Part shown: in pieces, positions 46,304-59,515 of the stretch
How positions within the stretch are numbered: position 1 is the stretch's first letter
How the letters are laid out: each line of letters begins with the position of its first letter
DNA from: Buttiauxella massiliensis
GTDB lineage: Bacteria > Pseudomonadota > Gammaproteobacteria > Enterobacterales > Enterobacteriaceae
Reading direction: 5' to 3'
Assembly (NCBI RefSeq): GCF_902500225.1
Contig: NZ_LR722656.1
Span: 1 to 64,000, forward strand
DNA length: 64,000 nucleotides
Notes under the pieces: model-generated
What the model was told of the DNA's origin: nothing
The model's database searches: none
Seen by the model: only the letters and a program-made list of their open reading frames with translations
Made by a program: the position numbers and the translations under genes

Positions 46304-47557
46304 TCAGACCGCTGGCTGAACGGCCACTGGCGTCCTGACATGTTTATATTTGAACAGTGCGACGAAGGCGAAGGCCAGCACCAGTGAGTAACCGGCGAAA
46401 ATCAGCCATACGCTTTGCCAATCGGTAATTCCCGCCGTAGTGTAGTTCTCCACCACTTTACCGCTGACAATCCCGCCCAGGATGCAACCAAAACCGTTAG
46501 TCATCATCAGGAACATGCCCTGTGCACTGGCACGGATTTCTGGTCTCACCTCTTTTTCAACGAATACTGAACCGGAAATGTTGAAGAAGTCGAAGGCACA
46601 GCCGTAGACGATCATCGACATCACCAGCAACACAGTACCCATTGGTGATGGGTCGCCAAAGGCAAACAGACCAAAGCGCAGCATCCACGCCACGATACTG
46701 ATAAGCATCACGTTTTTAATGCCGTAACGAATCAGGAAGAACGGAATCGTCAGGATAAATACGGTTTCAGAAATCTGCGAAATAGACATCAGCACCGACG
46801 CATGTTCGACAATAAAGCTACTGGCAAACAGCGGGTTCTGGTCAAAGCTGTGCAGGAAGGTATTACCGAACATATTGGTAATTTGCAGTTCGGCGCCCAA
46901 CAGCATGGAGAAGATGAAGAAAATAGCCATGCGCTTGTTTTTGAATAACGCAAAAGCATCCAGCCCAAGCATTGAAGTCCAGCTCTGGTTTTTCTGCGCG
47001 TTGGCAACCGGGATATGCGGCAGCGTCAGAGTGAACAGGGCTAAAACGACGGACAGCGTTGCGCCGATATAAAGCTGCATATGGCTTAATTCAAAGCCTG
47101 AGAAGCTCACGCCCCACATGGCGAAGATAAAGCCAATGGTTCCCCAGATACGGATTGGTGGGAAGTCGCTGATAATATCCATTCCCGCTGATTGCAGGCG
47201 ATAGTAAGAGATGGTGTTCACCAACCCAAGCGTTGGCATATAGGCCAGAGAGTTCAGCAGAATGACGATGAACATCGCGCTTGGCGTTGTGACCTGTGCG
47301 GCGAAATACAAGGTGATGGCACCGACAATGTGGCAAGCCGCGTAGAGCCAGCGCGCACTAACCCATTTGTCCGCAATAATGCCCAGTAACGTCGGCATGA
47401 ATACCGCCGCAATACCTAACGAACTGTACACCGCGCCGATAGCTGCGCCATCGAACTTGAGGGTGACGAACATATAGGAGCCGAGCGTAGTGAGCCAACT
47501 CCCCCACAGGCAGAACTGCAGAAACGAAAGTATTTTTAGCTGCAGCTTAAGGTTCAT
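46304..47557 (-). CDS. nupG: Nucleoside permease NupG
   Basis: The 417-residue protein (E. coli 418) is a 12-helix nucleoside:H+ symporter of the NHS branch of the major facilitator superfamily. The start MNLKLQLKILSFLQFCLWGS has AGGAAA upstream, and an open frame 26 codons further lacks support. Recognisable segments include GIIADKWVSARWLYAACHIV and YGCAFDFFNISGSVFVEKE. In E. coli it is controlled by CRP, CytR and DeoR. It is convergent with speC, with an ERIC between. Confidence 0.94.
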   Translation of the reverse strand: MNLKLQLKILSFLQFCLWGSWLTTLGSYMFVTLKFDGAAIGAVYSSLGIAAVFMPTLLGIIADKWVSARWLYAACHIVGAITLYFAAQVTTPSAMFIVILLNSLAYMPTLGLVNTISYYRLQSAGMDIISDFPPIRIWGTIGFIFAMWGVSFSGFELSHMQLYIGATLSVVLALFTLTLPHIPVANAQKNQSWTSMLGLDAFALFKNKRMAIFFIFSMLLGAELQITNMFGNTFLHSFDQNPLFASSFIVEHASVLMSISQISETVFILTIPFFLIRYGIKNVMLISIVAWMLRFGLFAFGDPSPMGTVLLVMSMIVYGCAFDFFNISGSVFVEKEVRPEIRASAQGMFLMMTNGFGCILGGIVSGKVVENYTTAGITDWQSVWLIFAGYSLVLAFAFVALFKYKHVRTPVAVQPAV

Positions 47558-47815
47558 GTAAATTTCCTCACAGGATTTTGGTGTTGAATGTTTCATTTCT
47601 AACATATGACATGAAATATGTTGTGAAAGTAACATTAGCAGTGCCGTGAAGTAATTTTTGGTACATTCAGCAAATAAATGAAAACATCCTCAAATTGCAT
47701 TCGAAAATAGTGATTTGGGTTACACTTTTTGCGCAATCAGGCGATAAAACGGGAGAGGAGAGAGATATCTCCCACCGTAGAAACGGCTGGTGGGAGATAG
47801 GACAAGCATCAGAAA

Positions 47816-48892
47816 TTAGCGTCGGCGGTAACTCTTTTGCGCGGTATTCACTTTGTAGAGATAGTTGCGTGATTCCGCTGAAGGGTGACGCGTAGTAAGA
47901 GTCTGATACACATCGCCCGGAGCCATGCTGTTGATAATGTTGTAGGCACGGTTCTTGTCGTTGTTGAACACGCGCAGCACGCTGCCAGCACCACCGTTAT
48001 AAGCAGTTATCACAGCGTAGCGACGTGATGTTGGGTTATCAATTCCACTCAGGTAGCTGTTTTGCAAAATAGCCAGATAAGCAGTACCCGTATCGATATT
48101 GCTTTCAGGATCAAACAAGTAGCTGCGGCTTGGCTTACCCCATTTCCCCTGAGATTTAAATACATCAACCCCTGCGCTGTGCTGTACAACTTGCATCAAA
48201 CCGAGCGCGTCTGCGTGGCTTACTGCGTATGGGTTGAAGCTTGATTCAGTCTGCATAATGGCCAGAATCAATGATTCATCGACACCGTATTTCTTCGATG
48301 CTTTACGCACCATGCCGATATATTTATGTGCACGTTTATCAAGGTGGTTTGGTACCAGATTGATAGTCACGCTATAAACAATTTTAAGCCCGGTACTACG
48401 GCTTTTCAGGCGAGTTTGCAGCAGATAGTCAGCAAATTTGGCAGCGCGGCCTTCCCAGCGAATTGCCTGACCGGTGTTATCAACAACCTGGCCATACAGG
48501 AACGGTTGTTTGGAGATCAACACATCGTTGGCATCGGAATAAAGATCGATAGAACCAGGATCGTCACCCATCAGCAAAGTAGTGATGATCGCCTGACGCA
48601 GATGCGCCGCAGGATCGGTGCCAGCAATGGTTTCAATGGTAATCGTACCGTCGTCAAAGTTGATATGGCTACGTGTCAGGTACTGGTCAGTATATTTTAC
48701 GTAGTCTTTTGGACCCGCAATCAAAACTTCCTTCATACCCCAGATATTTTCGATGTTGTGAGCAAATTGCCCCATCAAAATATCGAAACCATTAGTGTCC
48801 TTAACAAAAGCTTCGTTATAGGAATCATCTTTTTTGCTCGAACAGGAGATGAGCAACGGGACAACCAGAGCTAGCGCGAGAAATTTTTTCAT
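47816..48892 (-). CDS. mltC: Membrane-bound lytic transglycosylase C
   Basis: The 358-residue outer-membrane lipoprotein (E. coli 359) cleaves peptidoglycan glycan strands to 1,6-anhydromuropeptides. The lipobox is LLISC (Cys17) with Ser at +2, consistent with outer-membrane sorting. A MltC-specific N-terminal domain precedes the SLT domain with catalytic Glu in [25 protein letters not shown], and [18 protein letters not shown]. It follows yggX by 63 bases on the same strand, in the mutY-yggX-mltC order of E. coli. Confidence 0.95.
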   Translation of the reverse strand: MKKFLALALVVPLLISCSSKKDDSYNEAFVKDTNGFDILMGQFAHNIENIWGMKEVLIAGPKDYVKYTDQYLTRSHINFDDGTITIETIAGTDPAAHLRQAIITTLLMGDDPGSIDLYSDANDVLISKQPFLYGQVVDNTGQAIRWEGRAAKFADYLLQTRLKSRSTGLKIVYSVTINLVPNHLDKRAHKYIGMVRKASKKYGVDESLILAIMQTESSFNPYAVSHADALGLMQVVQHSAGVDVFKSQGKWGKPSRSYLFDPESNIDTGTAYLAILQNSYLSGIDNPTSRRYAVITAYNGGAGSVLRVFNNDKNRAYNIINSMAPGDVYQTLTTRHPSAESRNYLYKVNTAQKSYRRR

Positions 48893-48955
48893 CGTTCCGT
48901 GTATACGTATGCTTGTGCTTGTTGGTTTGCATAAGGGCCGATGGCCCTCGTATTT

Positions 48956-49228
48956 TTATTTTTCTGGCGGCGTGTAGCCTTCGATGTGCACTTCTTTGCC
49001 TTCGAACAGGAAATTGACCATTTCAGCTTCCAGCTCTTTGCGATGCTCTGGATTCATCATGCTCATTTTACGTTCGTTAATCAGCATGGTTTGCTTTGCC
49101 TGCCACAACGCCCACGCTTCTTTAGAAATTTCGTTATAAATACGTTTGCCAAGTTCGCCTGGATAAAGTTGGAAATCCTGGCCTTCTGCGTCACGTTGTA
49201 GGTAAGTACAAAAAATAGTTCTGCTCAT
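48956..49228 (-). CDS. yggX: Fe(II)-trafficking protein YggX
   Basis: The 90-residue protein is nearly identical to E. coli YggX. It protects iron-sulphur clusters from oxidation and is linked to iron traffic; the conserved Cys7 lies in [20 protein letters not shown]. Two consecutive ATGs exist; the second (49228) matches the family and has better spacing to GAGGAA. Its start overlaps the mutY stop region, so the two are coupled. MutY carries an iron-sulphur cluster, which fits the pairing. Confidence 0.95.
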   Translation of the reverse strand: MSRTIFCTYLQRDAEGQDFQLYPGELGKRIYNEISKEAWALWQAKQTMLINERKMSMMNPEHRKELEAEMVNFLFEGKEVHIEGYTPPEK

Positions 49229-49230
49229 CA

Positions 49231-50316
49231 TTATTCCTCTTCAACGGCTCGGGCCGCTTTTACGACTACCGGCTCGGCGTGCAATTGCTGTAATAAACGT
49301 TCTACAGGGGCGGCCAGTCCTACGGACGGTGGCTGCGCTAAGTTATACCAGAGAGCTGTTCCTTCATCCATGCACCCACTAAATGAAGGCACTGGGAGCC
49401 ACATTGGGACGATGTCCAAATGGAAGTGGCTGAATGTATGGCGGAAGGCGGTTAATTGCGTGAGATTATCTGCTGGAATCTGTTGTTGTGCCAACCAGTT
49501 GCGCAGTTCATTTTCGGTTTCGAATTGTGGGAAACAGTACAATCCACCCCACAGACCAACTGGTGGACGCTGGGCAAGCAGTACGCTGTCCTGGTGCTGC
49601 ATCATCAGTAAATAGCCGGTGCGTTCCGGTATTGTGACTTTAGGCTTCTTGCCTGGATAACTGGCCCAACTGTTATTGGCATAGGCCTCGCAGATATTAT
49701 TCACCGGGCAAAGTTCGCATTTTGGTTTCGAGCGGGTACATACCATCGCCCCAAGATCCATCATTGCCTGGTTAAACTGGCTCACACCTTGTGCGGGCGT
49801 GACTTGCTCACTGATATCCCAAAGTTTCTTCTCAACATCTTTTTTACCCGGCCAGCCTCCAATGGCATAACAACGTGCAAGCACGCGTTTTACGTTGCCA
49901 TCGAGAATCGGGAAGTGTTTACCGAGCGACAGAGAAAGAATCGCACCTGCAGTCGAGCGCCCAACGCCTGGTAGTGCAGCCACTTCTTCAAAGGTTTCCG
50001 GAAACACACCCATGTGAAGATTCGCCACCATTTGAGCTGCTTTATGCAGGTTTCGGGCGCGAGCGTAATAACCCAGCCCAGTCCATAGGTGCAGTACTTC
50101 ATCAAGGGGGGCGTTGGCGAGATCTGTGACAGTCGGGAAGCGCTCCATAAAACGCTCAAAGTAAGGAATGACGGTCGCAACCTGAGTTTGTTGCAACATC
50201 ACCTCAGACAGCCATACTTTATAAGGCGTTTTTTCGAGTTGCCATGGCAGTGTTTTGCGTCCGTATTTTTGGTACCAGTCGAGAACCTGGTGGGAGAATT
50301 GCGGCGCATGTGTCAT
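49231..50316 (-). CDS. mutY: Adenine DNA glycosylase
   Basis: The 361-residue base-excision enzyme removes adenine opposite 8-oxoguanine. It has the helix-hairpin-helix and catalytic loop ([40 protein letters not shown] with [12 protein letters not shown] holding the catalytic Asp), the cluster motif [17 protein letters not shown], and a C-terminal NUDIX-like 8-oxoG-recognition domain ([14 protein letters not shown]). The start [14 protein letters not shown] at 50316 follows the E. coli model. It is divergent from trmB. Confidence 0.96.
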   Translation of the reverse strand: MTHAPQFSHQVLDWYQKYGRKTLPWQLEKTPYKVWLSEVMLQQTQVATVIPYFERFMERFPTVTDLANAPLDEVLHLWTGLGYYARARNLHKAAQMVANLHMGVFPETFEEVAALPGVGRSTAGAILSLSLGKHFPILDGNVKRVLARCYAIGGWPGKKDVEKKLWDISEQVTPAQGVSQFNQAMMDLGAMVCTRSKPKCELCPVNNICEAYANNSWASYPGKKPKVTIPERTGYLLMMQHQDSVLLAQRPPVGLWGGLYCFPQFETENELRNWLAQQQIPADNLTQLTAFRHTFSHFHLDIVPMWLPVPSFSGCMDEGTALWYNLAQPPSVGLAAPVERLLQQLHAEPVVVKAARAVEEE

Positions 50317-50467
50317 TGTTACCTGGCATCCGATAAGAATATAAATTAGGGGGCTGATTCCAGCACAGACGACTCCGTGCTGTAAACCGGAACTTTCTGG
50401 TGCTTGCTTCTCATCATTAACTTTGGATAATGCCCGTTTCCCGAACACTAACGAAAGCTTGAACACC

Positions 50468-51187
50468 ATGAAAAATGACGTCATCTCACCGGAATTTAAT
50501 GAAGAAGGCCGCGCAATGCGCCGGATTCGTAGTTTTGTGCGCCGCCAGGGCCGCCTGACTAAGGGCCAGGAATTCGCACTGGAAAACTATTGGCCGGTGA
50601 TGGGCGTTGAATATCAAGACGCGCCTGTTGATTTTGCCGAGTTGTTTGGCCGCGAAGCGCCAGTCACGCTGGAAATCGGTTTTGGCATGGGCACGTCGCT
50701 GGTGGCAATGGCGAAGGCTAATCCACAGCAGAACTTTTTAGGCATTGAAGTGCACTCGCCGGGCGTGGGCGCATGCCTTGCGACCGCTCATGAAGAGGGC
50801 GTTGAGAACCTGCGTGTGATGTGCCACGATGCGGTCGAAGTGCTGCAAAAAATGGTTCCTGACAATTCTTTATCCATGGTTCAGCTCTTTTTCCCTGATC
50901 CGTGGCACAAAGCGCGTCATAATAAGCGCCGTATCGTTCAAGTGCCGTTTGCCGAGTTCGTGAAAAGCAAACTGAAACTGGGTGGTGTGTTCCATATGGC
51001 AACCGACTGGGAACCTTATGCGGAACACATGCTCGAAGTGATGTCCTCTATTGATGGTTATAAAAACCAGTCAGAGACTAACGACTACGTACCGCGCCCG
51101 GATTCACGTCCGGTGACCAAATTTGAACAACGTGGCCATCGTCTTGGTCACGGCGTATGGGACTTAATGTTCGAGAGGGTAAAGTAA
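50468..51187 (+). CDS. trmB: tRNA (guanine-N7)-methyltransferase
   Basis: The 239-residue SAM-dependent enzyme makes m7G46 in tRNA. The length equals E. coli TrmB. Motif [16 protein letters not shown] and the substrate segment [15 protein letters not shown] are intact, as is the C-terminal [20 protein letters not shown]. The ATG at 50468 matches E. coli; the ribosome site is weak. Its stop overlaps the yggL ATG (TAATG), giving a trmB-yggL operon. Confidence 0.96.
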   Translation: MKNDVISPEFNEEGRAMRRIRSFVRRQGRLTKGQEFALENYWPVMGVEYQDAPVDFAELFGREAPVTLEIGFGMGTSLVAMAKANPQQNFLGIEVHSPGVGACLATAHEEGVENLRVMCHDAVEVLQKMVPDNSLSMVQLFFPDPWHKARHNKRRIVQVPFAEFVKSKLKLGGVFHMATDWEPYAEHMLEVMSSIDGYKNQSETNDYVPRPDSRPVTKFEQRGHRLGHGVWDLMFERVK

Positions 51188-51513
51188 TGGCAATTAATCG
51201 TAGCCGTCGTTTGCGTAAGAAAATGCACATCGACGAATTCCAGGAAGTGGGGTTCTCTGTTGCATGGCGTTTCCCGGAAGGCACCTCCGAAGAACAAATC
51301 GATAAAATCGTTGATGAATTCATTGATGAAGTTATCGATAAAAATGGGCTGGCTTTTGACGGCGGCGGCCACCTTTCTTGGGAAGGCTTAATCTGCCTGC
51401 AGGAAATCGGCAAATGCACCGAAGAGCATCAGGCTCTGGTGCGCAAATGGCTCGAAGATCACAAGGCAGAAGATGTTCGCACTAGCGAGCTGTTTGATGT
51501 TTGGTGGGATTGA
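51187..51513 (+). CDS. yggL: YggL family protein (DUF469)
   Basis: The 108-residue acidic protein is close to E. coli YggL in sequence and length (NRSRRLRKKMHIDEFQE, SWEGLICLQEIGKCTEEHQA, ELFDVWWD). YggL has been linked to the ribosome large subunit. Translation is coupled to trmB through TAATG. A large ERIC variant begins immediately downstream. Confidence 0.94.
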   Translation: MAINRSRRLRKKMHIDEFQEVGFSVAWRFPEGTSEEQIDKIVDEFIDEVIDKNGLAFDGGGHLSWEGLICLQEIGKCTEEHQALVRKWLEDHKAEDVRTSELFDVWWD

Positions 51514-51514
51514 T

Positions 51515-51716
51515 ATATACCCTAATCTTTCAAGCTGCACGTGCGTTGGCAATACTCGGCCCATCCCTGGGCCTCGCCCCTTTGGGGCCGCAGCGAGCTG
51601 CGTTCAAATCTGCTCCCGGCAGATTTGTCCTCGCTCACCCCAGTCACTTACTTAAGTAAGTGACTGGGGATTCACTGCGTCGCCGCCTTCCTGCAACTCG
51701 AAATCTGTGGGTATAT
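51515..51716 (+). repeat. ERIC element with a ~70-bp internal insertion
   Basis: ERIC ends (TATATACCCTAATCTTTCAAG and CAACTCGAAATCTGTGGGTATA) and the palindrome CACTTACTTAAGTAAGTG are present. About 70-75 bp are inserted after GTGCGTTGGC. The insert has its own inverted repeats (GCCC-GGGC; AAATCTGC-GCAGATTT). Total length is about 202 bp. ERICs with such inserts are known in several enteric genera. Confidence 0.88.
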
Positions 51717-51783
51717 GCAGAATAATCAGGTCGGTGAAAACCGGCCTTTTTTTTCTTAAATTTTTAGATGTTCAGGAGTCACT

Positions 51784-52500
51784 ATGATTCGTAAGGCACT
51801 GATGGGCGTTCTGTTGCTTACCGCGATGCAGGCGCAGGCCGACTATAAATGCAGCGTCACGCCTCGCGATGACGTGGTAATCAACCCGCAATCCGTTCAG
51901 GTTGTTGGCGAAAATGGCAATCTGGTTATTGCCCCTGATGGCAGCCTAAAATTTAACGGCAAGCCACACACATTAAACGCAACGCAGCGCCAGTTGGCCC
52001 TGGATTACCAGAAAGCGTTGCGCACCGATCTTCCGTGGATCAACAACGGTGCACTGACCCGTGTTGAAAAGGGTCGTGTCGCGCTGGATAAAATCATCGC
52101 TAAAGAAGTGGGCGAGAGCAGCAATATGCGTGGCCGTCTGACTAAACTCGACGCGCAGCTTAAGGAGCAGATGAACCGTATTATTGAAACCCGCCCGGAT
52201 GGTTTAACCTTCCACTATAAAGCGATTGATCAAGTGCGCTCCGAAGGGCAACAGTTGGTGAATCAGGCGATGGGCGGCATCTTGCAAGACAGCATCAACG
52301 AAATGGGTGCAAAAGCGGTTCTGAAAGGCGGCGGCAATCCGCTGCAAGGCGTGTTGGGTAGCCTCGGCGGGTTACAGACTTCGATTCAAAACGAGTGGAA
52401 GAATCAGGAAAAAGATTTCGAGCAGTTTGGCCGCGATGTGTGTAGCAAAGTGGTGACGCTGGAAGGGCAGCGGAAGGGTTTGGTCGAAACGCTGAAGTAA
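51784..52500 (+). CDS. yggN: YggN family periplasmic protein (DUF2884)
   Basis: The 238-residue product (E. coli 239) has a signal peptide (MIRKALMGVLLLTAMQAQA, cut before DYKC). A mostly helical mature domain has LDYQKALRTDLPWINNGALT and a Gly-rich stretch (VLKGGGNPLQGVLGSLGG). Function unknown; Cys residues near both ends could pair. AGGAG precedes the ATG. It is the last gene collinear with the E. coli 66-min region; beyond it the order changes abruptly. Confidence 0.93.
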   Translation: MIRKALMGVLLLTAMQAQADYKCSVTPRDDVVINPQSVQVVGENGNLVIAPDGSLKFNGKPHTLNATQRQLALDYQKALRTDLPWINNGALTRVEKGRVALDKIIAKEVGESSNMRGRLTKLDAQLKEQMNRIIETRPDGLTFHYKAIDQVRSEGQQLVNQAMGGILQDSINEMGAKAVLKGGGNPLQGVLGSLGGLQTSIQNEWKNQEKDFEQFGRDVCSKVVTLEGQRKGLVETLK

Positions 52501-52625
52501 TACCCTTCATACTTCAAGCTGCCTCTTTGTTGGCTGCGTGTCCTCGCCCAGGTCACTTACTTATGTAAGTTCCCTGGGCCTCGAACACTTGCCGCCTCGA
52601 TGCAGCTCGAATTATTTTGGGTATA
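52499..52625 (+). repeat. ERIC element at the yggN-leuD junction
   Basis: A 127-bp ERIC (TACCCTTCATACTTCAAGCT to CTCGAATTATTTTGGGTATA, core CACTTACTTATGTAAG) overlaps the yggN stop and ends 14 bases before the leuD stop. It occupies the exact point where two chromosomal regions, far apart in E. coli, meet. Confidence 0.92.
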
Positions 52626-52639
52626 AGAATTGGAGTCTG

Positions 52640-53245
52640 TTAACGCATAAACACCGGTTGTTTCTGCTCGTAAGCGGAAATTGAACCTTCGTGTTGCAGC
52701 GTCAGGCCAATACTATCCAGCCCTTCTAACATGCAGTGGCGGCGGAAAGTATCGATTTTAAATGAATAGCTTTTCTCACCCGCAATCACCGTCTGCGCTT
52801 CCAGGTCGACAACGAATTTAATACCTGGATTGGCCGCGACCAGTTTGAACAACTCATCGACTTCTGCTTCGCTCAACGTCACCGGCAGTAACTGGTTGTT
52901 GAATGAGTTGCCGTAGAAAATATCCGCAAAACTTGGCGCTATAACCACTTTGAAACCGTAATCAGTCAACGCCCACGGCGCGTGTTCACGGGAAGAACCG
53001 CAGCCGAAGTTTTCGCGCGCCAGCAAAATAGAAGCGCCCTTAAACTCCGGGAAGTTCAGCACGAACTCTGGGTTTGGCTTTTGCCCTGCATCATCCAGAA
53101 AACGCCAGTCGTTAAACAAGTGAGCACCAAAACCAGTGCGGGTCACCTTCTGCAAAAATTGCTTAGGAATGATTGCGTCGGTATCAACGTTTGCGGCATC
53201 CAGCGGAACGACCAGGCCGGTATGTTGGATAAATTTCTCTGCCAT
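52640..53245 (-). CDS. leuD: 3-isopropylmalate dehydratase small subunit
   Basis: The 201-residue swivelling-domain subunit pairs with LeuC to isomerise 2- to 3-isopropylmalate in leucine synthesis. It has the aconitase-family [14 protein letters not shown] and the N-terminal [16 protein letters not shown]. Its length equals E. coli LeuD. It is the last gene of leuLABCD, 11 bases after leuC. No separate terminator is seen; the ERIC hairpin lies just downstream. Confidence 0.97.
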   Translation of the reverse strand: MAEKFIQHTGLVVPLDAANVDTDAIIPKQFLQKVTRTGFGAHLFNDWRFLDDAGQKPNPEFVLNFPEFKGASILLARENFGCGSSREHAPWALTDYGFKVVIAPSFADIFYGNSFNNQLLPVTLSEAEVDELFKLVAANPGIKFVVDLEAQTVIAGEKSYSFKIDTFRRHCMLEGLDSIGLTLQHEGSISAYEQKQPVFMR

Positions 53246-53256
53246 GGTGTTTTCCT

Positions 53257-54657
53257 TTATTTCAACGTGCGGATGTCAGCAAAGTGACCGGATACAGCGG
53301 CTGCGGCGGCCATTGCCGGGCTAACCAAATGAGTGCGGCCACCGCGGCCCTGACGGCCTTCAAAGTTACGGTTGCTGGTGGAAGCACAACGCTCGCCCGG
53401 TTCCAGGCGGTCGTTGTTCATCGCCAGGCACATCGAGCAGCCTGGCAAGCGCCATTCAAAACCAGCTTCGATGAAAATCTTATCCAGACCTTCCGCTTCC
53501 GCCTGTGCTTTTACCGGGCCAGAACCTGGAACCACTAACGCCTGCACGCCTAGAGCAACTTTACGGCCTTTGGCGATTTCGGCTGCGGCACGCAAATCTT
53601 CGATACGCGAGTTGGTGCATGAACCGATGAACACTTTGTCGATGGTGACTTCGGTCAATGGAATACCTGGTTTCAGGCCCATGTACGCCAGCGCTTTCTC
53701 GGCTGAAGCGCGTTCTACCGGGTCAGCGAACGATTCTGGATTCGGGATGTTTTCGGTTACTGAAATCACCTGGCCTGGGTTGGTGCCCCAGGTCACCTGC
53801 GGGGCGATCTCTGCGGCGTCCAGGGTGACGATGGTGTCGAATTTCGCGCCTTCGTCGGTGCTGAAGGTTTTCCAGTACGCCACTGCGTCGTCCCAGTCGG
53901 TTGCTTTCGGTGCGTGCAGACGGCCTTTCACGTAGTTAAAGGTGATTTCGTCTGGTGCCACGATGCCCGCTTTGGCACCCATTTCGATAGCCATGTTACA
54001 CAGCGTCATGCGGCCTTCCATCGACAGCGCCTGAATTGCGCTACCGCAGAATTCCACCACGTGCCCGGTGCCGCCAGCGCTACCGGTTTTGCCGATAATC
54101 GCCAGCACGATGTCTTTCGCTGTGATGCCTGGTGCGGCGGTGCCGGTCACTTCAATCTTCATGGTTTTGGCGCGGCCCTGTTTCAGGGTTTGCGTCGCCA
54201 GCACATGTTCAACTTCGGAAGTGCCGATACCAAACGCCAGCGCGCCGAATGCGCCGTGGGTCGCGGTGTGGGAGTCGCCACACACGATGGTCATGCCCGG
54301 CAACGTAATGCCTTGCTCTGGCCCCATCACGTGAACGATGCCCTGGAACGGGTGATTCAGGTCGTACAGCTCAACGCCGAATTCTTTGCAGTTTTTCATC
54401 AGTTCTTGCATCTGAATGCGGGCCATTTCGCCGGAAGCATTGATGTCTTTCGTCTGCGTAGAAACGTTGTGGTCCATGGTGGCAAAAGTTTTGCCGGGCT
54501 GGCGCACCGGGCGCTTATGCGCTCGCAGGCCATCAAACGCTTGTGGTGAGGTCACTTCGTGCACCAGATGACGGTCGATGTACAACAGTGGTGTTTCATC
54601 GACTGCTTCGTAGACGACGTGGGCATCGTACAACTTTTGATATAACGTCTTCGCCAT
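53257..54657 (-). CDS. leuC: 3-isopropylmalate dehydratase large subunit
   Basis: The 466-residue aconitase-type subunit carries the [4Fe-4S] site: Cys in [13 protein letters not shown] and the [10 protein letters not shown] pair, as in E. coli Leu[21 protein letters not shown] is the catalytic substrate segment. It follows leuB by two bases and works with LeuD. Confidence 0.97.
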   Translation of the reverse strand: MAKTLYQKLYDAHVVYEAVDETPLLYIDRHLVHEVTSPQAFDGLRAHKRPVRQPGKTFATMDHNVSTQTKDINASGEMARIQMQELMKNCKEFGVELYDLNHPFQGIVHVMGPEQGITLPGMTIVCGDSHTATHGAFGALAFGIGTSEVEHVLATQTLKQGRAKTMKIEVTGTAAPGITAKDIVLAIIGKTGSAGGTGHVVEFCGSAIQALSMEGRMTLCNMAIEMGAKAGIVAPDEITFNYVKGRLHAPKATDWDDAVAYWKTFSTDEGAKFDTIVTLDAAEIAPQVTWGTNPGQVISVTENIPNPESFADPVERASAEKALAYMGLKPGIPLTEVTIDKVFIGSCTNSRIEDLRAAAEIAKGRKVALGVQALVVPGSGPVKAQAEAEGLDKIFIEAGFEWRLPGCSMCLAMNNDRLEPGERCASTSNRNFEGRQGRGGRTHLVSPAMAAAAAVSGHFADIRTLK

Positions 54658-54659
54658 GA

Positions 54660-57324
<2,665 letters not shown>

Positions 57325-57371
57325 GTTGTGGTCCTTTCTCGTCTTAGGGGCCCTTGCTACGAGCATAAAAA

Positions 57372-57399
57372 AACCCGCGCAGTGGCGCGGGTTTTTTCT
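57372..57399 (-). terminator. leu operon attenuator terminator
   Basis: AACCCGCGC and GCGCGGGTT pair perfectly around a CACT-type loop with T-runs on both sides. It lies 16 bases past the leuL stop, so it should be the transcription-attenuation terminator of leuABCD. Confidence 0.92.
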
Positions 57400-57414
57400 G
57401 TCTGATGGCTTGAA

Positions 57415-57498
57415 TCAACGCTCGATTTCGCCCACCAGCCTACCGCGCAAAGAAGTTGCGTTTAGTAGTAGACCTAGTAGGCGAATGGTGCGAATCAT
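57415..57498 (-). CDS. leuL: leu operon leader peptide
   Basis: The 27-residue peptide begins MIRTIRLLGLLLNATSLRGR and continues LVGEIER. It has five CTA leucine codons in a six-codon window (positions 7, 8, 10, 11 and 12), plus TTG and CTG. Ribosome stalling at these rare codons when leucyl-tRNA is scarce would favour the antiterminator. It is similar in length and layout to E. coli LeuL (28 residues). The ATG follows GGGGCTTGAAAAC. Confidence 0.92.
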   Translation of the reverse strand: MIRTIRLLGLLLNATSLRGRLVGEIER

Positions 57499-57533
57499 GT
57501 TTTCAAGCCCCAAGTGAATTCGTTATGCATTTA

Positions 57534-57562
57534 TTGGTACTTGATCTGCCCTGCTGTGTCAA
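57534..57562 (-). promoter_or_regulatory. leu operon promoter
   Basis: On the minus strand a perfect TTGACA (57557-57562) is 17 bases from a weak -10, TACCAA (57534-57539). It lies about 36 bases before leuL. Confidence 0.65.
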
Positions 57563-58159
57563 CAATCGATTCTCTCAGGCACAGTTTTGGCGATAGTAAG
57601 GTGGGCATGACGGTCAGTTATTTGTGCTGGTATATCAATTTTTCATAATATTTATAAAAGGTATGAAAAAGGACTGTTTACCGTTTTATGTAAAAATGAA
57701 ATCGTCAGAAACAATTAAAAATAATATGTTTATTACCATCGTCATTCATCATAATTATGATTTGCGAGGGTTAATCAAGGCAAGAATCCTATTTTAGGAA
57801 TTTATCTCCTTTCCTTATCACTCGATTCTCAGTAGAACTATTGTTTCCGACCAACGATGTCATCCATGGTTGATATATAATTCATTAGGTGAATCATTGT
57901 GCGATAAGTCATTTTGTGATTTCATTAGCATGTTCAGGAAATCAACTGACACAAAAAGTTATATACATCTTTATAGTTATACCAGACTTGTCAGTAGCTG
58001 AAGCCGTGTTGGCGTGTCAGGAAACGTGAATTAAAAATTTTATTTTTAAATAATGTTTTCAATTGTATTGATCAGCATGTTCTGCTTAGCAAGTGATAAT
58101 AGGGATAGCCCGCAGAGTTAATCTGTGAAAAAGGACGAACCATCTTAGTGGAGTTTGCC
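57563..58159. other. AT-rich leuL-leuO intergenic region
   Basis: Nearly 600 bases without a recognisable gene; the part from 57640 to 58080 is markedly AT-rich. In E. coli the equivalent region is silenced by H-NS and bound by LeuO itself. No individual sites were assigned. Confidence 0.6.
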
Positions 58160-59104
58160 ATGTCTGATAATTATGTAGAACAACCAACAGTTCATGATGG
58201 GTTTAAACCTCAACTACGTTCTGTTGATTTAAATTTATTAACTGTATTTGATGCTGTTATGCAAGTGCAGAATATTACCCGTGCTGCTCAAACCCTGGGG
58301 ATGTCTCAGCCCGCAGTGAGTAATGCGGTAGCCCGGTTGAAAATAATGTTCAATGATGAGCTATTCGTACGTTATGGCCGAGGCATACAGCCTACGGCTC
58401 GCGCCTTCCAACTGTTTGGCTCCATTCGCCAGGCATTGCAACTGGTACAAAATGAGTTACCAGGAGCAGGTTTCGACCCGAGCAGCAGTGAAAGGGTGTT
58501 TAACATTTGTGTTAGCAGCCCTTTAGATAATTTTTTAACCTCTGTTATCTTTAATAATGTGAAACGCTTTGCGCCAGGTATTCAGTTACTCTTTAAATCG
58601 TCTTTAAATAAAGATATTGAACACCAATTACGTTATCAGGAAACAGAGTTTGTTATTAGCTATTCTGAATTTCGTCGACCTGAGTTCACATGTATTCCAC
58701 TATTTGAAGATGAAATGGTTCTGGTGGCGAGTAAGAAAAATCCACGCTTAGTTAAACCATTAACTGAAGAAGACGTTTATAACGAAAAACATGCGGTTGT
58801 TTCTCTGGATCGCTTTGCATCATTCAGTGCACCATGGTATCAAACAGCAGATAAACTGGCCTGTATTGCTTATCAAGGGATGGCAATGATCAGCGTTTTA
58901 AATATTGTGTCGCAGACTCAACTGGTTGCGATAGCACCACGCTGGTTAGCTGAGGAGTTTTCTGACTCGCTGAATTTACAAACATTCACACTGCCGCTTA
59001 AAGAAAATACAGCTACTTGTTATTTATCGTGGCATGAAGCAGCAGGGCGCGATAAAGGGCATCAATGGATGGAAAAATTACTGACTACAGTGTGCAGTAA
59101 GTAG
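58160..59104 (+). CDS. leuO: LysR-type regulator LeuO
   Basis: The 314-residue product has the E. coli LeuO length. It is a global LysR antagonist of H-NS that also affects cas, bgl and stress genes. The N-terminal helix-turn-helix is [20 protein letters not shown] and [14 protein letters not shown] precedes it. The effector domain ends [20 protein letters not shown]. The ATG at 58160 with GGAG seven bases upstream is preferred to a GTG four codons earlier. Confidence 0.95.
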   Translation: MSDNYVEQPTVHDGFKPQLRSVDLNLLTVFDAVMQVQNITRAAQTLGMSQPAVSNAVARLKIMFNDELFVRYGRGIQPTARAFQLFGSIRQALQLVQNELPGAGFDPSSSERVFNICVSSPLDNFLTSVIFNNVKRFAPGIQLLFKSSLNKDIEHQLRYQETEFVISYSEFRRPEFTCIPLFEDEMVLVASKKNPRLVKPLTEEDVYNEKHAVVSLDRFASFSAPWYQTADKLACIAYQGMAMISVLNIVSQTQLVAIAPRWLAEEFSDSLNLQTFTLPLKENTATCYLSWHEAAGRDKGHQWMEKLLTTVCSK

Positions 59105-59515
59105 ATTTAGAATCCTTGTCTGAGTAATCCGGATGGTTAAAACTATCCGGTTATCCTTCTTTTATTAGCCTTTGTAGTTTTTTCTTCTTTAGTTGTTTTT
59201 GTGCTTTCTCTCCAGAACAAATGATAAATCGTGCGCTAATTAGATTTATCCTGCAAAGCCACCATCCATGGTATTTTCATTCATAATTTCTGCTTATGGT
59301 CAGAGCTTAACTCTGCCACTCGAGGGTTTTGTAGTGTTCGCAAGAAAATCCTTGTTTGAGGCTTGAAGATTGGCAATTGATTGCCAGATTTTCAACGGTT
59401 ATGTTAGGTAACTATCAATAATAAAAAGACATATGCAGGGCGCAACAACCTGCCTCAACGACTTAGCCGAAATGATTTCGGTGGTCGGTCAAACACGTAA
59501 GCCTGGAGGCAAACC
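59105..59515. other. leuO-ilvI intergenic region
   Basis: It holds the ilvIH promoter and leader. In E. coli this region has several Lrp sites, and the local AT-rich tracts would fit, but individual sites were not resolved. A perfect 7-bp palindrome CCGAAAT-G-ATTTCGG (59467-59481) lies in the probable leader. Confidence 0.5.

Noticed and set aside
47580..47660. CRP/CytR sites upstream of nupG
   Set aside because: TTGTGAAAGTAACATT-like matches were too weak to mark a position, although such control is known in E. coli.
53914..54549. A 211-codon plus-strand open frame opposite leuC
   Set aside because: It is His- and Phe-rich antisense sequence, typical of shadows of GC-rich conserved genes.
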